Made by a program: the position numbers and the translations under genes. This document shows positions 7,737 to 16,444 of a stretch of DNA of 54,598 nucleotides, piece after piece. The notes under the pieces are model-generated. The model made no database searches. It was given only the letters and a program-made list of their open reading frames with translations, and had not been told where the DNA came from. Each line of letters begins with the position of its first letter. The stretch's first letter is position 1. This DNA comes from JAKSSE01 sp045597645 (GTDB lineage: Bacteria > Bacillota > Clostridia > Lachnospirales > Lachnospiraceae), in the NCBI GenBank assembly GCA_045597645.1, contig JAZLKM010000060.1, forward strand, positions 1 through 54,598, given 5' to 3'.

Positions 7737-9086
7737 ATGTATAAGATTGACAAAAAAGATTTTAATTCACAGCTTAGGAATCTTGTTGTACCTATCATTA
7801 TCCAGAATTTTATGCTGGCCATGGTCTCTACCACAGATGCCATTATGCTAGGCAGCCTTAGCCAAAATGCAATGTCTTCAGTGTCGCTGGCTGGTCAGGT
7901 GCAATTTATCTTAAATATGTTCATATCCGGCATTGCAACTGGTCTTGGGGTAATGGTTGCTCAGTACTGGGGAAAAGGGGACAAGGCAACGATTGAAAAA
8001 ATAGTCCCTATAGCTCTTAGAATCAACGTATTTGTAGGGTGCCTTTTTGCTTTGGCCGCTATATTTATTCCATCAGTCCTAATGGGCATACTAACCAACG
8101 ATGCGCAGATTATCGAGACTGGCACCAGCTATCTACTCACAGTTGCCCCTTCGTACCTGCTCTGCGCTGTAAGTCAAATCTACCTGACACTACTCAAGAG
8201 CACAGGGCGCACGCAGATAAGCTCTAGAATCAGCTCATTTGCTGTAATCATTAATATCATATTTAACGCACTGCTAATATTTGGTCTTGGACCACTTCCG
8301 GCCATGGGGGTAAAGGGTGCTGCAGTGGCTACATCTCTGGCCAGATTATATGAGCTTGTTGCCAGTGCTATTGAATCCCACAAGGAGGACAGAATTCAGG
8401 TGCACTGGAATCACTTTTTTGCCTCTGCAGGCAGAGACCTCAACCGCGACTTTGTAAAATATTCGTCGCCAGTACTTTATGCTGCACTTGTATGGGGGTT
8501 CGCATTTTCATCATATTCTGTTGTACTGGGACACATGGGGGCCGATGCTGTAGCCGCCAACTCCATTACATCTATTGTAAGGAGTCTTTTAGCATGCGTA
8601 GCCCACGGATTCTCCGGCGGAACAGGCGTTATGATTGGCAACATTCTCGGAGCTGATGAGCTGGACAAAGCAAAAGCCTACGGCAACAGACTCGTCAAAA
8701 TATCTGCTGTGGTAGGCTTGCTAATATGTTTGGCAATGATAGTCATTTCTCCTGCTGTAGTGCACTTTGCTAATATAACTCCTGAAGCTAAGTATTATTT
8801 GCAATGGATGCTTATAATAGCTGGTTTTAATCTGGCCGCGCAGTCAATGAACACCGTAATCCTTGATGGCATAGCCTGCGCTGGCGGCGATGCAGCCTTT
8901 GATATGAAGGGGAACATTTTTGCCATGTGGTGCTTTGGCGTACCTTTGTCATTTCTGGCTGCTTTTATGTTCAAGATGCCGCCAATGATAGTCTACATAT
9001 GTGCCAGCCTTGATGAGATTGTAAAGCTACCATTTATGATAAAGCATCACCTCAAGTATGTATGGCTTAGGAACATTACGCGATGA
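7737..9086 (+). CDS. MATE family efflux transporter
   Basis: A 449-residue membrane protein with about twelve hydrophobic segments. The N-terminal part is typical of MATE exporters: a PIIIQNFMLAMVSTTDAIMLG segment, then SLAGQV, and later GTGVMIGNILGA in the second half, matching the internal pseudo-repeat. Such proteins export cationic drugs or metabolites using a Na+ or H+ gradient. The ribosome site AAGGTG is at 7723-7728. A weak promoter may lie at 7660-7687 (TTGTTA-16-CATAAT). The gene uses more C-ending codons than its neighbours and sits between REP-like repeats B and C, which suggests an accessory gene. Substrate unknown. Confidence 0.88.
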   Translation: MYKIDKKDFNSQLRNLVVPIIIQNFMLAMVSTTDAIMLGSLSQNAMSSVSLAGQVQFILNMFISGIATGLGVMVAQYWGKGDKATIEKIVPIALRINVFVGCLFALAAIFIPSVLMGILTNDAQIIETGTSYLLTVAPSYLLCAVSQIYLTLLKSTGRTQISSRISSFAVIINIIFNALLIFGLGPLPAMGVKGAAVATSLARLYELVASAIESHKEDRIQVHWNHFFASAGRDLNRDFVKYSSPVLYAALVWGFAFSSYSVVLGHMGADAVAANSITSIVRSLLACVAHGFSGGTGVMIGNILGADELDKAKAYGNRLVKISAVVGLLICLAMIVISPAVVHFANITPEAKYYLQWMLIIAGFNLAAQSMNTVILDGIACAGGDAAFDMKGNIFAMWCFGVPLSFLAAFMFKMPPMIVYICASLDEIVKLPFMIKHHLKYVWLRNITR

Positions 9087-9115
9087 TTAGAAGTATGCAA
9101 AGCGGAATAAAATGT

Positions 9116-9142
9116 AAGAGCTAGCGCAATGCGCTGGCTCTT
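9116..9142 (+). terminator. Hairpin after the MATE gene
   Basis: AAGAGCTAGCGC (9116-9127) pairs with GCGCTGGCTCTT (9131-9142) with one G-U pair and a 3-nt loop. No good T-run follows, so termination may be partial. Confidence 0.6.
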
Positions 9143-9282
9143 GTCATTACATATTCAGAAAATTATGTTTATAATGCATCCGTAATTCGTCTATTTTCAC
9201 AATTAGGGAGTCAAAATGCACGGAATTCTCTCATTTTGTATCCTTAACTATGAAAAAATACGATGTTACGGCATGGAAATAG

Positions 9283-9311
9283 TTGAAGAATGCCAATAAG
9301 TTGTTTATATT
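9283..9311 (+). promoter_or_regulatory. Promoter of DUF234-type ATPase gene
   Basis: TTGAAG (9283-9288), a 17 bp spacer, then TATATT (9306-9311). Between the MATE hairpin and this promoter the AT-rich gap also holds a CAAAATG/CATTTTG inverted repeat at 9214-9220/9234-9240 and a second TATAAT at 9170-9175 with no gene obviously served by it. Confidence 0.55.
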
Positions 9312-9343
9312 ATACATAATAAATAACACTTATGGAGGTAGCT

Positions 9344-10786
9344 GTGGCTAGAGAATTGATTGGAAGAAGAGAAGAAATTGACTTATTAAGTAAATATTGC
9401 GCTACTGATAATAATGAAATGGTGGCAGTATATGGAAGACGAAGAGTGGGAAAGACATTTCTTGTCAGAGAAACATTAGGTGAGTTATTCGACTTTTCTT
9501 TTGTGGGAATGTATAAACAAACAGCTAAAATACAGAGAATGCAGTTCCAAAAAGAAATTAATGCGAGATTAGGAAAACGGATTAAGACACCTATAGATTG
9601 GTTTGAAGCATTTGATAATCTTAAATCATATTTATTATCGTTGGATAAAAAAAAGGTGATTGTTTTTCTCGATGAGCTACCTTGGATGGATACCCCTAAA
9701 AGTAATTTTTTGAGCGCTTTCTCATACTTTTGGAACAGCTGGGGAAATGAAAAGATAATCCTTAAGCTTGTAGTATGTGGTTCATCAACAACATGGATGC
9801 TTGATAAGTTAATTGGTGATAAAGGTGGTTTATATGGAAGAATCACGCGTCCAATATACCTTGCGCCATTTTCTCTTGCAGAGACAGAATTGTTTTTAAA
9901 TGATATTAAAAAAATGGGATATGGAAGAAAGCAGATTCTAGATACGTATATGATTTTAGGAGGAATACCATACTATTTAGATATGCTAGATAGAGATATA
10001 CCATTTTCTATAAATATTGATAGACTGCTTTTTTCTGAAAGTGCACCACTAAGAAATGAATACGAATTTTTGTATAGGTCGCTTTTCAATAATAGTGTCG
10101 GTCACAGGAAAATAGTAGAGGTATTATCGACGAAACTCTCAGGACTGACAAGGGAAGATATAACTGAGCTTTCAGGTATTAGTGGGGGAGCTTTAACAGA
10201 AATATTAAATAACTTGTGCGCCTGTGATTTTATCAGTTGTTATTCTAGTCCTGCTAAGAAAGAGCGGGATAGGATATATCAGTTGACAGATATGTACTCA
10301 CTGTTTTATTTGAGATTTATTCAAAATGAAAAAGGGCAGGATGAGCGATATTGGACTAATATGGGGCAAAATGGCAAGAAAAATGCATGGGCCGGTTATG
10401 CATTTGAACAAGTATGCTTACATCATGTAAAACAGATAAAAAATAAGTTGGGAATATCCGGAATATTAAGCAATATATATGCATGGAGTGGAAAAGCATT
10501 TGAAGACTCTGACGGTACTAAGTGGAAGGGTGGACAGATTGATTTAGTCATAGATAGAAATGATAATGTAATGAATCTGTGCGAAATGAAATACTCACAA
10601 GATGAATATGTAATTGATAACGACTATGAAAAAACTATCAGGGATAGAACTCAGCTGTTTAAGGTAACTCAAAAGACAAAAAAGGATTTAAGATGTACAT
10701 TTATAACTGTATATGGTGTAAAACAAAACATGCATTCAGGTATTGTAAATCATAGTATTAATTTAGATGATCTGTTTGCTGATTAA
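9344..10786 (+). CDS. DUF234-type ATPase with C-terminal nuclease-like domain
   Basis: A 480-residue P-loop ATPase of the family found in bacteria and archaea as ATPase (AAA) plus DUF234. Walker A GRRRVGKT is at about 31-38 and Walker B VIVFLDE at about 103-109. The C-terminal region carries GGQIDLVID and CEMKY, a PD-(D/E)XK-like pattern with Asp near 400 and Glu/Lys near 414/416. I prefer the GTG at 9344, which has GGAGG five bases upstream; the in-frame ATG at 9332 overlaps that site. The gene is clearly more AT-rich than the housekeeping genes and lies in the REP-bearing patch, which points to acquisition. A relative with degraded motifs is at 41066. Function unknown; a mobile-element or defence role is only a possibility. 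Confidence 0.82.
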   Translation: MARELIGRREEIDLLSKYCATDNNEMVAVYGRRRVGKTFLVRETLGELFDFSFVGMYKQTAKIQRMQFQKEINARLGKRIKTPIDWFEAFDNLKSYLLSLDKKKVIVFLDELPWMDTPKSNFLSAFSYFWNSWGNEKIILKLVVCGSSTTWMLDKLIGDKGGLYGRITRPIYLAPFSLAETELFLNDIKKMGYGRKQILDTYMILGGIPYYLDMLDRDIPFSINIDRLLFSESAPLRNEYEFLYRSLFNNSVGHRKIVEVLSTKLSGLTREDITELSGISGGALTEILNNLCACDFISCYSSPAKKERDRIYQLTDMYSLFYLRFIQNEKGQDERYWTNMGQNGKKNAWAGYAFEQVCLHHVKQIKNKLGISGILSNIYAWSGKAFEDSDGTKWKGGQIDLVIDRNDNVMNLCEMKYSQDEYVIDNDYEKTIRDRTQLFKVTQKTKKDLRCTFITVYGVKQNMHSGIVNHSINLDDLFAD

Positions 10787-10788
10787 TT

Positions 10789-10850
10789 GGGGACGGTCCT
10801 TTTGCCACGCGCATGCGTACTTTGGCTTAGCTGACAGAAGCTAAGCCAAA
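10789..10850 (+). repeat. REP-like repeat, copy C, with a long hairpin
   Basis: GGGGACGGTCC then TTTTGCCACGC, GCATGCGTAC and TTTGGCT, running into a perfect 11 bp hairpin TTTGGCTTAGC (10821-10831)/GCTAAGCCAAA (10840-10850). It lies between the convergent ATPase and transposase genes, where the hairpin could also act as a two-way terminator. Confidence 0.88.
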
Positions 10851-10895
10851 TTTAAAAAGGTAATATTTTTCAAAATGAAATTAATAAGAATGTAA

Positions 10896-11663
10896 CTACA
10901 ATTTATTGGCTAAAATTCTATCGATAACACCCCGCGGGATTCCTGTAAGGCGGTTGATTTGTCTTGTAGAAATCCCTTTTTCATATAGTAGGAGAATAGC
11001 ATTTCTCCTATCTGTAAGTGAAAATTTGCTGATATCAATAGGATGATTAATGTTGAAAGATTCTTTGATTATTTCTATTGCTACATCGTCAGGAATTCGC
11101 CGTTTGATATTGTGAATATCGATAAATGAGTTATCTGAATCAGAAGAGTGATATGCAATAAAGTCATTTATAGAAGCAAATTCAGACAGGACTGGAGATG
11201 TGTCGACGAGAGCGTCATTTTGCGTAATGTAAGCATGATAGCTATTCCATGGGTATTTCAATCCTACAGATTTTTCAAGATTAGCGTTAACAGGGTTTCG
11301 ATGAATATACCGCAATGCGGAAAGAAAATAGTCAAGAGAGTTTACAGGTTCACTATAATATCGGCCATCTTGTAATGGGCCAGAGTGACTATATTTCATA
11401 TTAAACCAGTTGGCATAAGTGGTGTTAATTTTTCTGAAAATAGATTCAAGCGGCGTACTATTTGTGCGAATCAGCAAGTGGATGTGATTGGACATGAGAC
11501 AGTATGCGAATAGTTCAAAGTCACATTTTTCTTTTTGAAATCTCAAAATTTCTAAATATTTAAGATAGTCGTTGTGTTCTTCGAACAAAAGTTGGCTGCT
11601 GATTCCTTTGACAACGACATGATAAGTGTTGAGAGAGGAATGCTGACGAGGCTTTCTTGGCAT
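10896..11663 (-). CDS. REP-associated tyrosine transposase (Y1/IS200-like)
   Basis: A 255-residue HUH-family single-strand DNA transposase. It begins MPRKPR, as many RAYTs do. The HUH motif is H60-I-H62 in SNHIHLLI, and a candidate catalytic tyrosine is Tyr119 in RYIHRNPV. Beyond residue about 215 is a C-terminal helix-turn-helix-like tail (LYEKGISTRQINRLTGI) seen in Firmicutes RAYTs. Ribosome site AAAGGAG precedes the ATG. It appears full length and intact. RAYTs cut and join single-stranded REP hairpins, and the four REP copies nearby are the expected substrates. There is no partner tnpB gene, which argues against a classical IS605 element. Confidence 0.9.
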   Translation of the reverse strand: MPRKPRQHSSLNTYHVVVKGISSQLLFEEHNDYLKYLEILRFQKEKCDFELFAYCLMSNHIHLLIRTNSTPLESIFRKINTTYANWFNMKYSHSGPLQDGRYYSEPVNSLDYFLSALRYIHRNPVNANLEKSVGLKYPWNSYHAYITQNDALVDTSPVLSEFASINDFIAYHSSDSDNSFIDIHNIKRRIPDDVAIEIIKESFNINHPIDISKFSLTDRRNAILLLYEKGISTRQINRLTGIPRGVIDRILANKL

Positions 11664-11854
11664 AGAATAACTCCTTTTATTTTGTTAATCTCAAAGGCAG
11701 TGGTAAAATTGTTGAAATACCTACAAGAATAATAAAGAAAAAGACGTATGTAGATAATACAATTTATTTGAGAAAAAGTAAATGACTAATTGTTATTTGG
11801 GGTTTTCTGTGATAGCATTAAACGCTAGAAATATGGTATTAACAAATGCGGACG

Positions 11855-11893
11855 AGCCAAAGTGCACATGAGCGTGGCGAAAGGACCGTCCCC
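11855..11893 (-). repeat. REP-like repeat, copy D (inverted)
   Basis: On the minus strand it reads GGGGACGGTCC, TTTCGCCACGC, then TCATGTGCACTTTGGCT. It closely matches copies A to C but is inverted. It ends about 15 bp before the start codon of the lipoprotein gene, leaving only the ribosome site between. Confidence 0.85.
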
Positions 11894-11908
11894 AAGAGAG
11901 GAAGTACG

Positions 11909-13054
11909 ATGAAGAAGATTATATTAACTACCATGGCAATTGCTACTATGCTGGTAGCTCTAGTAGGATGTGGAAAATGTGAGCATACATTTTCTGAGGC
12001 AACCTGCCAGACGCTGGCGACATGCACACAGTGTGGCGAGACCACTGGAGAGCTCGCTGAGCATAAGTGGGTAGAGGCAACCTGCCAGGCTCCCAAGACC
12101 TGCACTGTTTGTGGAATGACAGAGGGTGACGTTGCAGCACATGATTTTGCACCGGCAACTCTGCTGGCTCCAAAGACTTGTTATGTGTGTGGCGCTACAG
12201 AGGGAGAGCCGCTTTCACTGTCAATAGTTGATTATGAATATAACATGGATGCCTATGTAGGTCAAAATCTCTGGGGAATGAGCATGAGGGACAGGACTGT
12301 AGGCTACCTTTGGGACATGGATAGGGATGCGGTTGTATTTTATGAATTTAATGATGTAAATGGTAATGTAACAAATGAATTATATCTGCCAGAAAGTGAA
12401 GGAGTATTCACTTATGCAATGATAGACCATGCTGACATCTTCTGCACTACATGTGTTGTTTGGTCAGATGATGGCGAACCAGGCTTTTGCATAATTATAG
12501 CTGATGCAGATGGCAATGAGATATATAGGCACGATTACTATGACTGGGGGTGGACACCAGATGAGGTAGTGGATCTTTGGTTTGCGGACAAATTCTATCT
12601 CTTGGCAGAAAGCAGCATGAAGGGAAATGGCTTCATCGAATTCTATGACGGTAATGACACTTTAAGATGTGCGTATGATATGAAGAATAATACTTTGGTC
12701 GATGCTGCAGATTATGAGCGAGCTGCCTGCCCTATTAGTGATGAATATGAGCTCGAAATGTATGATTACATTAACAATTTGATAATTGCTTCTAAGAATG
12801 AACAATATTGCCTATTCGACCAGTCAGGTAATTTATTGAAGGATGGTATGGACGATTATGCTGGCTTCAATTCTGATGGTTATGCGCTGGTATCGACTAA
12901 TGGCAGAGAAACCTATGATTTGATAGATCTGAAAGGCCAAGTGGTTGTGAAGGATGCTATTACAGGCTGTGAAAATTCGTATACACGTGGCGGAAAGTAT
13001 TTCTTAAACAGATATGATGGCGTTGATATCATACAGGAATTGGTAATTGAGTAA
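11909..13054 (+). CDS. Lipoprotein with cysteine-repeat head
   Basis: A 381-residue predicted lipoprotein: signal peptide with ALVGC lipobox (Cys21). Then come three short repeats built on ATC/ATL, a CxxCG pair, and TEGE/TGEL/TEGD (about residues 25-110), of the kind found in many Firmicutes surface proteins. The rest is beta-rich, with turn motifs such as LFDQSGNLL and LIDLKGQVV that resemble WG-type repeats. The start at 11909 has AGAGGAAG just upstream; an in-frame ATG at 11846 lies in the REP copy and is unlikely. Its 3' end overlaps the YfhO-type gene, so the two are probably translated together. Function unknown, probably cell-surface. Confidence 0.8.
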   Translation: MKKIILTTMAIATMLVALVGCGKCEHTFSEATCQTLATCTQCGETTGELAEHKWVEATCQAPKTCTVCGMTEGDVAAHDFAPATLLAPKTCYVCGATEGEPLSLSIVDYEYNMDAYVGQNLWGMSMRDRTVGYLWDMDRDAVVFYEFNDVNGNVTNELYLPESEGVFTYAMIDHADIFCTTCVVWSDDGEPGFCIIIADADGNEIYRHDYYDWGWTPDEVVDLWFADKFYLLAESSMKGNGFIEFYDGNDTLRCAYDMKNNTLVDAADYERAACPISDEYELEMYDYINNLIIASKNEQYCLFDQSGNLLKDGMDDYAGFNSDGYALVSTNGRETYDLIDLKGQVVVKDAITGCENSYTRGGKYFLNRYDGVDIIQELVIE

Positions 13055-15407
13055 GAAAAACATTTTCCTAAAAAACTACAGATTATTCAGCGCACTCCCC
13101 ATTTGGGGGAGTGCGTTTGTTGTCAATCTTCTGATTGCGCTTATAGTGATAGCTCCGGTTATGATTCATGACGGGGGCTACTTTTCTATGTATTATGATT
13201 TTGCGGCAGAGCAGATACCTTATGGAATGCTGATGAATCAGGCTATAAAATCCGGAGATTTTCTCTGGAACTGGGGAATAGATCTGGGCGGCAATCTAAT
13301 CGAGGCTTTTGGCTTCTATGGCATTGGAAGCCCATTTTTGTGGCTGTCATTGCTGTTTCCGGCCAAAGCATTTCCTAAGCTTATTGGCTGGATACTAATT
13401 CTTAAATTTGCAGTGGCAGGAGGTACGTCAGCTCAATACCTGAAAAGACATATTTTTAGCAGGGATGCTGTGATATTTGCATCTGTATTGTATGCATTTT
13501 CCGGATTCCAGTTAACAAGCATCCTGTTTTACATATTCCAGGATGTAGTGGCACTTTTTCCATTAATGCTTATAGGGCTTGAGGAGCTGACCGAGGATGG
13601 CAAATGGGGAATGTTTGCACTTGCCTGCGGACTGAATGCGCTATGTAATTACGTCTTTTTTGTGGGGGAGGTAATATTTGTAGTCATTTACTTTGCTGTG
13701 AAATATCTCATGTCCCCGACATATCTTAAAAAGTCTGGAAAATCAGTCATTGGAAAAATAGGGCGTCTATTCCTTGAGGGAGTAATAGGCGTAATGATGT
13801 CTGGAGTGATTTTGGTGCCGGGTGCGCTTAGCCTTATGGGAAATGCGCGAGTTGGGGAAAAGCTGCAAAGGAGCGAGTGGATAAACCGCGAGCCTGAGTA
13901 CCTGATGGCGTATTTGAGAGCTTTTGTAATGCCGGCAGAGAATATGTGCCGCACATCGACTATAGATACCAGTGATTTGATGACCAACTCACTGTATTTG
14001 CCTTTGGTGGGGATGGTATTGGTCGTTGCATATTTAATTACTGGCAAGCTCGACTGGATCAAGAGAATTATCGTGGTATGCGCGGTGATTGCGCTGATAC
14101 CGCTATTTAATAATGCCTTTGTGATGTTCACTAACACCTGCTATAGAAGATGGTACTACATGTTTATCCTGATGCTCGCATTGGCATCCGGAAGAGCACT
14201 TGAAAGGGTGAATAGAGCCAGAATATTAATATCTTCAGGAATAACTGCAGGCATAGTTGGAATATATGCAGTGGGATTAAAGGTATTATCAGGCAATGGA
14301 CCTGAGGGGAATATGATTATTCTCAAGGTGGAGAGTGTAAGAGGTCTGGGGGTTTCGTTGGTTAGCATTGCTCTGGTGGCGGTGATAGTAATCTGCGCTA
14401 AAAAGCATAGGGCCAAAGTGATGATGCTGACCACGTGTGTAGCCAGCATAGTCCTTATGTCGATGGTTCTTTTTAGCTATAGAAATCAGATAGATAATGC
14501 AAGAATAGATTTTAGACAATACGATAAGAGTCTCGGCAAGGCGCAGGTGACATATCTGACAGAATTTGTATCAGACTTGGAGCCTAATGTGCTTCCGTAT
14601 AGGTACTATATTAATGAGAATATTGGTGTAACCTATGGTGGGCCTGACTATACTTACTACAACCTAGGAATGACAGCAGGCCTGCCGTCTCTTAATTCAT
14701 TCCATAGCACTATTCATCCATCTATTCTAGATTTTTATAATGCGATTGGAATCACCAGATACACTCCATGGACCAGGGCATCTAACCGTGGAATGATGGA
14801 GCTTTTGGGGGCCAGGTATGTTTTGTCTGCAAAAGAGTATGAGCAGTATGAGCTACTGGATACACTTACTAATTCTAATGGTCAGGTTATGTATTTGTAT
14901 GAAAATTCGAATGCCCTGCCGCTTGCGTTTGGGTATGACTCCTATATGACCAGGGCAGAGTTCGATACGTTGGAATTAGAGCAAAAACAGCTGGCTATGC
15001 TTGAGGCACTTGTGGTTGATGACGCAGATGAGACAGTAGTGGCCAATCAATTATCACATTTTGGTGGTAGCGATGAGAATAGAAGCTTCGCAGTAGAGCA
15101 ACGTAGGCAGATGGTAGGAGAGAATTTCTCCTTTGGAAGAAATCGATTCGCTTTTACTTTGAATGCAAATAGTCCCTGCTATGCCTTCGTTTCGGTGCCA
15201 TATGACAAGCATTGGAAGGTGGCTGTGGATGGAGATGATGTAGCTCCTATTAATGTCAATGGACTTATGGCGGTGCCTGTAGGCGAGGGCAATAGTATGG
15301 TGGAGTTTAGATATAGCTACACACCGGTTTGGGCAGGCTTGATATTGACATTCGCCGGAATTCTAGCCCTGATTGTAAATGGAGCTTGCTGTCACCATTA
15401 TAACTAG
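13047..15407 (+). CDS. YfhO-family integral membrane protein
   Basis: A 786-residue protein with about twelve membrane segments in the first two thirds and a soluble extracellular C-terminal domain (roughly residues 490-750), then a final membrane helix. Features of YfhO: YYDFAAEQIPYG near the N-terminus, NWGIDLGGNLIEAFGFYGIGSPF, and YDKHWKVAVDGD near the C-terminus. YfhO resembles GT-C glycosyltransferases and in Bacillus and Listeria has been linked to polymer glycosylation. It starts with TTG at 13047 inside the last codons of the lipoprotein gene (8-nt overlap), with AGGAA at 13035-13039. It converges on the DAHP synthase gene and overlaps it by four bases. Confidence 0.82.
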   Translation: MSKKNIFLKNYRLFSALPIWGSAFVVNLLIALIVIAPVMIHDGGYFSMYYDFAAEQIPYGMLMNQAIKSGDFLWNWGIDLGGNLIEAFGFYGIGSPFLWLSLLFPAKAFPKLIGWILILKFAVAGGTSAQYLKRHIFSRDAVIFASVLYAFSGFQLTSILFYIFQDVVALFPLMLIGLEELTEDGKWGMFALACGLNALCNYVFFVGEVIFVVIYFAVKYLMSPTYLKKSGKSVIGKIGRLFLEGVIGVMMSGVILVPGALSLMGNARVGEKLQRSEWINREPEYLMAYLRAFVMPAENMCRTSTIDTSDLMTNSLYLPLVGMVLVVAYLITGKLDWIKRIIVVCAVIALIPLFNNAFVMFTNTCYRRWYYMFILMLALASGRALERVNRARILISSGITAGIVGIYAVGLKVLSGNGPEGNMIILKVESVRGLGVSLVSIALVAVIVICAKKHRAKVMMLTTCVASIVLMSMVLFSYRNQIDNARIDFRQYDKSLGKAQVTYLTEFVSDLEPNVLPYRYYINENIGVTYGGPDYTYYNLGMTAGLPSLNSFHSTIHPSILDFYNAIGITRYTPWTRASNRGMMELLGARYVLSAKEYEQYELLDTLTNSNGQVMYLYENSNALPLAFGYDSYMTRAEFDTLELEQKQLAMLEALVVDDADETVVANQLSHFGGSDENRSFAVEQRRQMVGENFSFGRNRFAFTLNANSPCYAFVSVPYDKHWKVAVDGDDVAPINVNGLMAVPVGEGNSMVEFRYSYTPVWAGLILTFAGILALIVNGACCHHYN

Positions 15408-16432
15408 CAATTTTCAGCGATATCGTACAGAAGACGTCTAGAGTCATCCCAGCCAAGACATGGGTCGGTGATTGATTTGCCGTAGGTGTGCTCGGTAGGC
15501 TTCTGGCAGCCTTCGATGATGTAGCTTTCAATCATGACTCCCTTGACCAGTTTGTGGATGTCGTTGTCGAGCTTTCTTGAGTGGAGTACTTCCTTAACAA
15601 TACGAATCTGCTGCTTGTGCTGCTTGTTTGAATTAGAGTGGTTAGCATCAATAATGCAAGCAGGATTAATCAAATCCCTTGAATTGTACAAAGACAGAAG
15701 AAGCTGCAGATCTTCGTAGTGATAATTTTGAGTGCAGTTACCATGCTTTGATACAGCACCGCGAAGTACAGCGTGGGCAAGTGGATTGCCGCTGGTCTCT
15801 ACTTCGTAGCCGTTGAAGCTGAAGTGATGAGGATGCTGAGCAGCATAGATACTGTTCATCATAACTGACAGGTCACCAGAGGTGGGATTCTTCATACCAC
15901 TGGCTACATCGAAGCCGCTTACAGTAAGTCGGTGATGCTGGTCTTCAACGGATCTGGCGCCGATAGCAACGTAGCTTAAAAGGTCCTCTACATATCCCCA
16001 GTTCTCAGGGTAGAGCATCTCATCAGCAGCAGACAGGCCGCTTTCCTTCATGGCGCGGATATGCATCTTTCTCATGGCGATGATGCCGGCAGCCATGTTT
16101 TCCTCCTTGTTAGGATCTGGCTGAGAGGCAATGCCCTTGTAGCCGTCACCGGTGGTGCGAGGCTTGTTAGTGTAGATACGAGGAATGATTAAAAGCTTGT
16201 CCTTGAGCTCTTCTTGTATAGGAGCAAGTCTGGAAATGTAGTCACACACGCTGTCCTCATTGTCAGCAGAGCATGGTCCTATAATTACAAGAAAACGATC
16301 ATCCTTGCCACTTATGATATCAGCGGTCTGCTTGTCTCTTTCATTTTTTATTGCGGTAAGCTCACTGCCAAGAGGAAGCTCATTTCTTATTTCCTCCGGA
16401 GAGGGGAGCCTTTTTAGATAATTGAAACTCAT
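15404..16432 (-). CDS. aroF: 3-deoxy-7-phosphoheptulonate synthase (AroF/G/H class)
   Basis: A 342-residue type I DAHP synthase that joins phosphoenolpyruvate and erythrose 4-phosphate, the first step of aromatic amino-acid synthesis. Seen: metal-site IIGPCS (Cys54), KPRTTG at 90-95, GARSVEDQHHR at 158-168, and GMKNPTSGD at 179-187. Length matches the E. coli AroFGH class, not the shorter AroA-beta type with ACT domain. The feedback amino acid cannot be told. It lies 12 bp downstream of aroE, with AAAGGAG overlapping the aroE stop codon, so the two form an operon. Confidence 0.93.
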   Translation of the reverse strand: MSFNYLKRLPSPEEIRNELPLGSELTAIKNERDKQTADIISGKDDRFLVIIGPCSADNEDSVCDYISRLAPIQEELKDKLLIIPRIYTNKPRTTGDGYKGIASQPDPNKEENMAAGIIAMRKMHIRAMKESGLSAADEMLYPENWGYVEDLLSYVAIGARSVEDQHHRLTVSGFDVASGMKNPTSGDLSVMMNSIYAAQHPHHFSFNGYEVETSGNPLAHAVLRGAVSKHGNCTQNYHYEDLQLLLSLYNSRDLINPACIIDANHSNSNKQHKQQIRIVKEVLHSRKLDNDIHKLVKGVMIESYIIEGCQKPTEHTYGKSITDPCLGWDDSRRLLYDIAENC

Positions 16433-16444
16433 TTTATATCTCCT

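Larger units (their letters stand above)
10789..11893. mobile_element. REP-RAYT unit
   Basis: A tyrosine transposase gene lies between copy C (plus orientation) and copy D (minus orientation) of the same repeat, so GGGGACGGTCC is at both ends pointing inwards. This is the arrangement known for REP-associated tyrosine transposases. Whether the unit moves as a whole is not shown by the sequence; no target-site duplication is evident. Confidence 0.7.

Noticed and set aside
7523..7744. 73-codon frame over REP copies A and B
   Set aside because: Crosses a terminator and both repeats, no ribosome site, composition mirrors the repeats.
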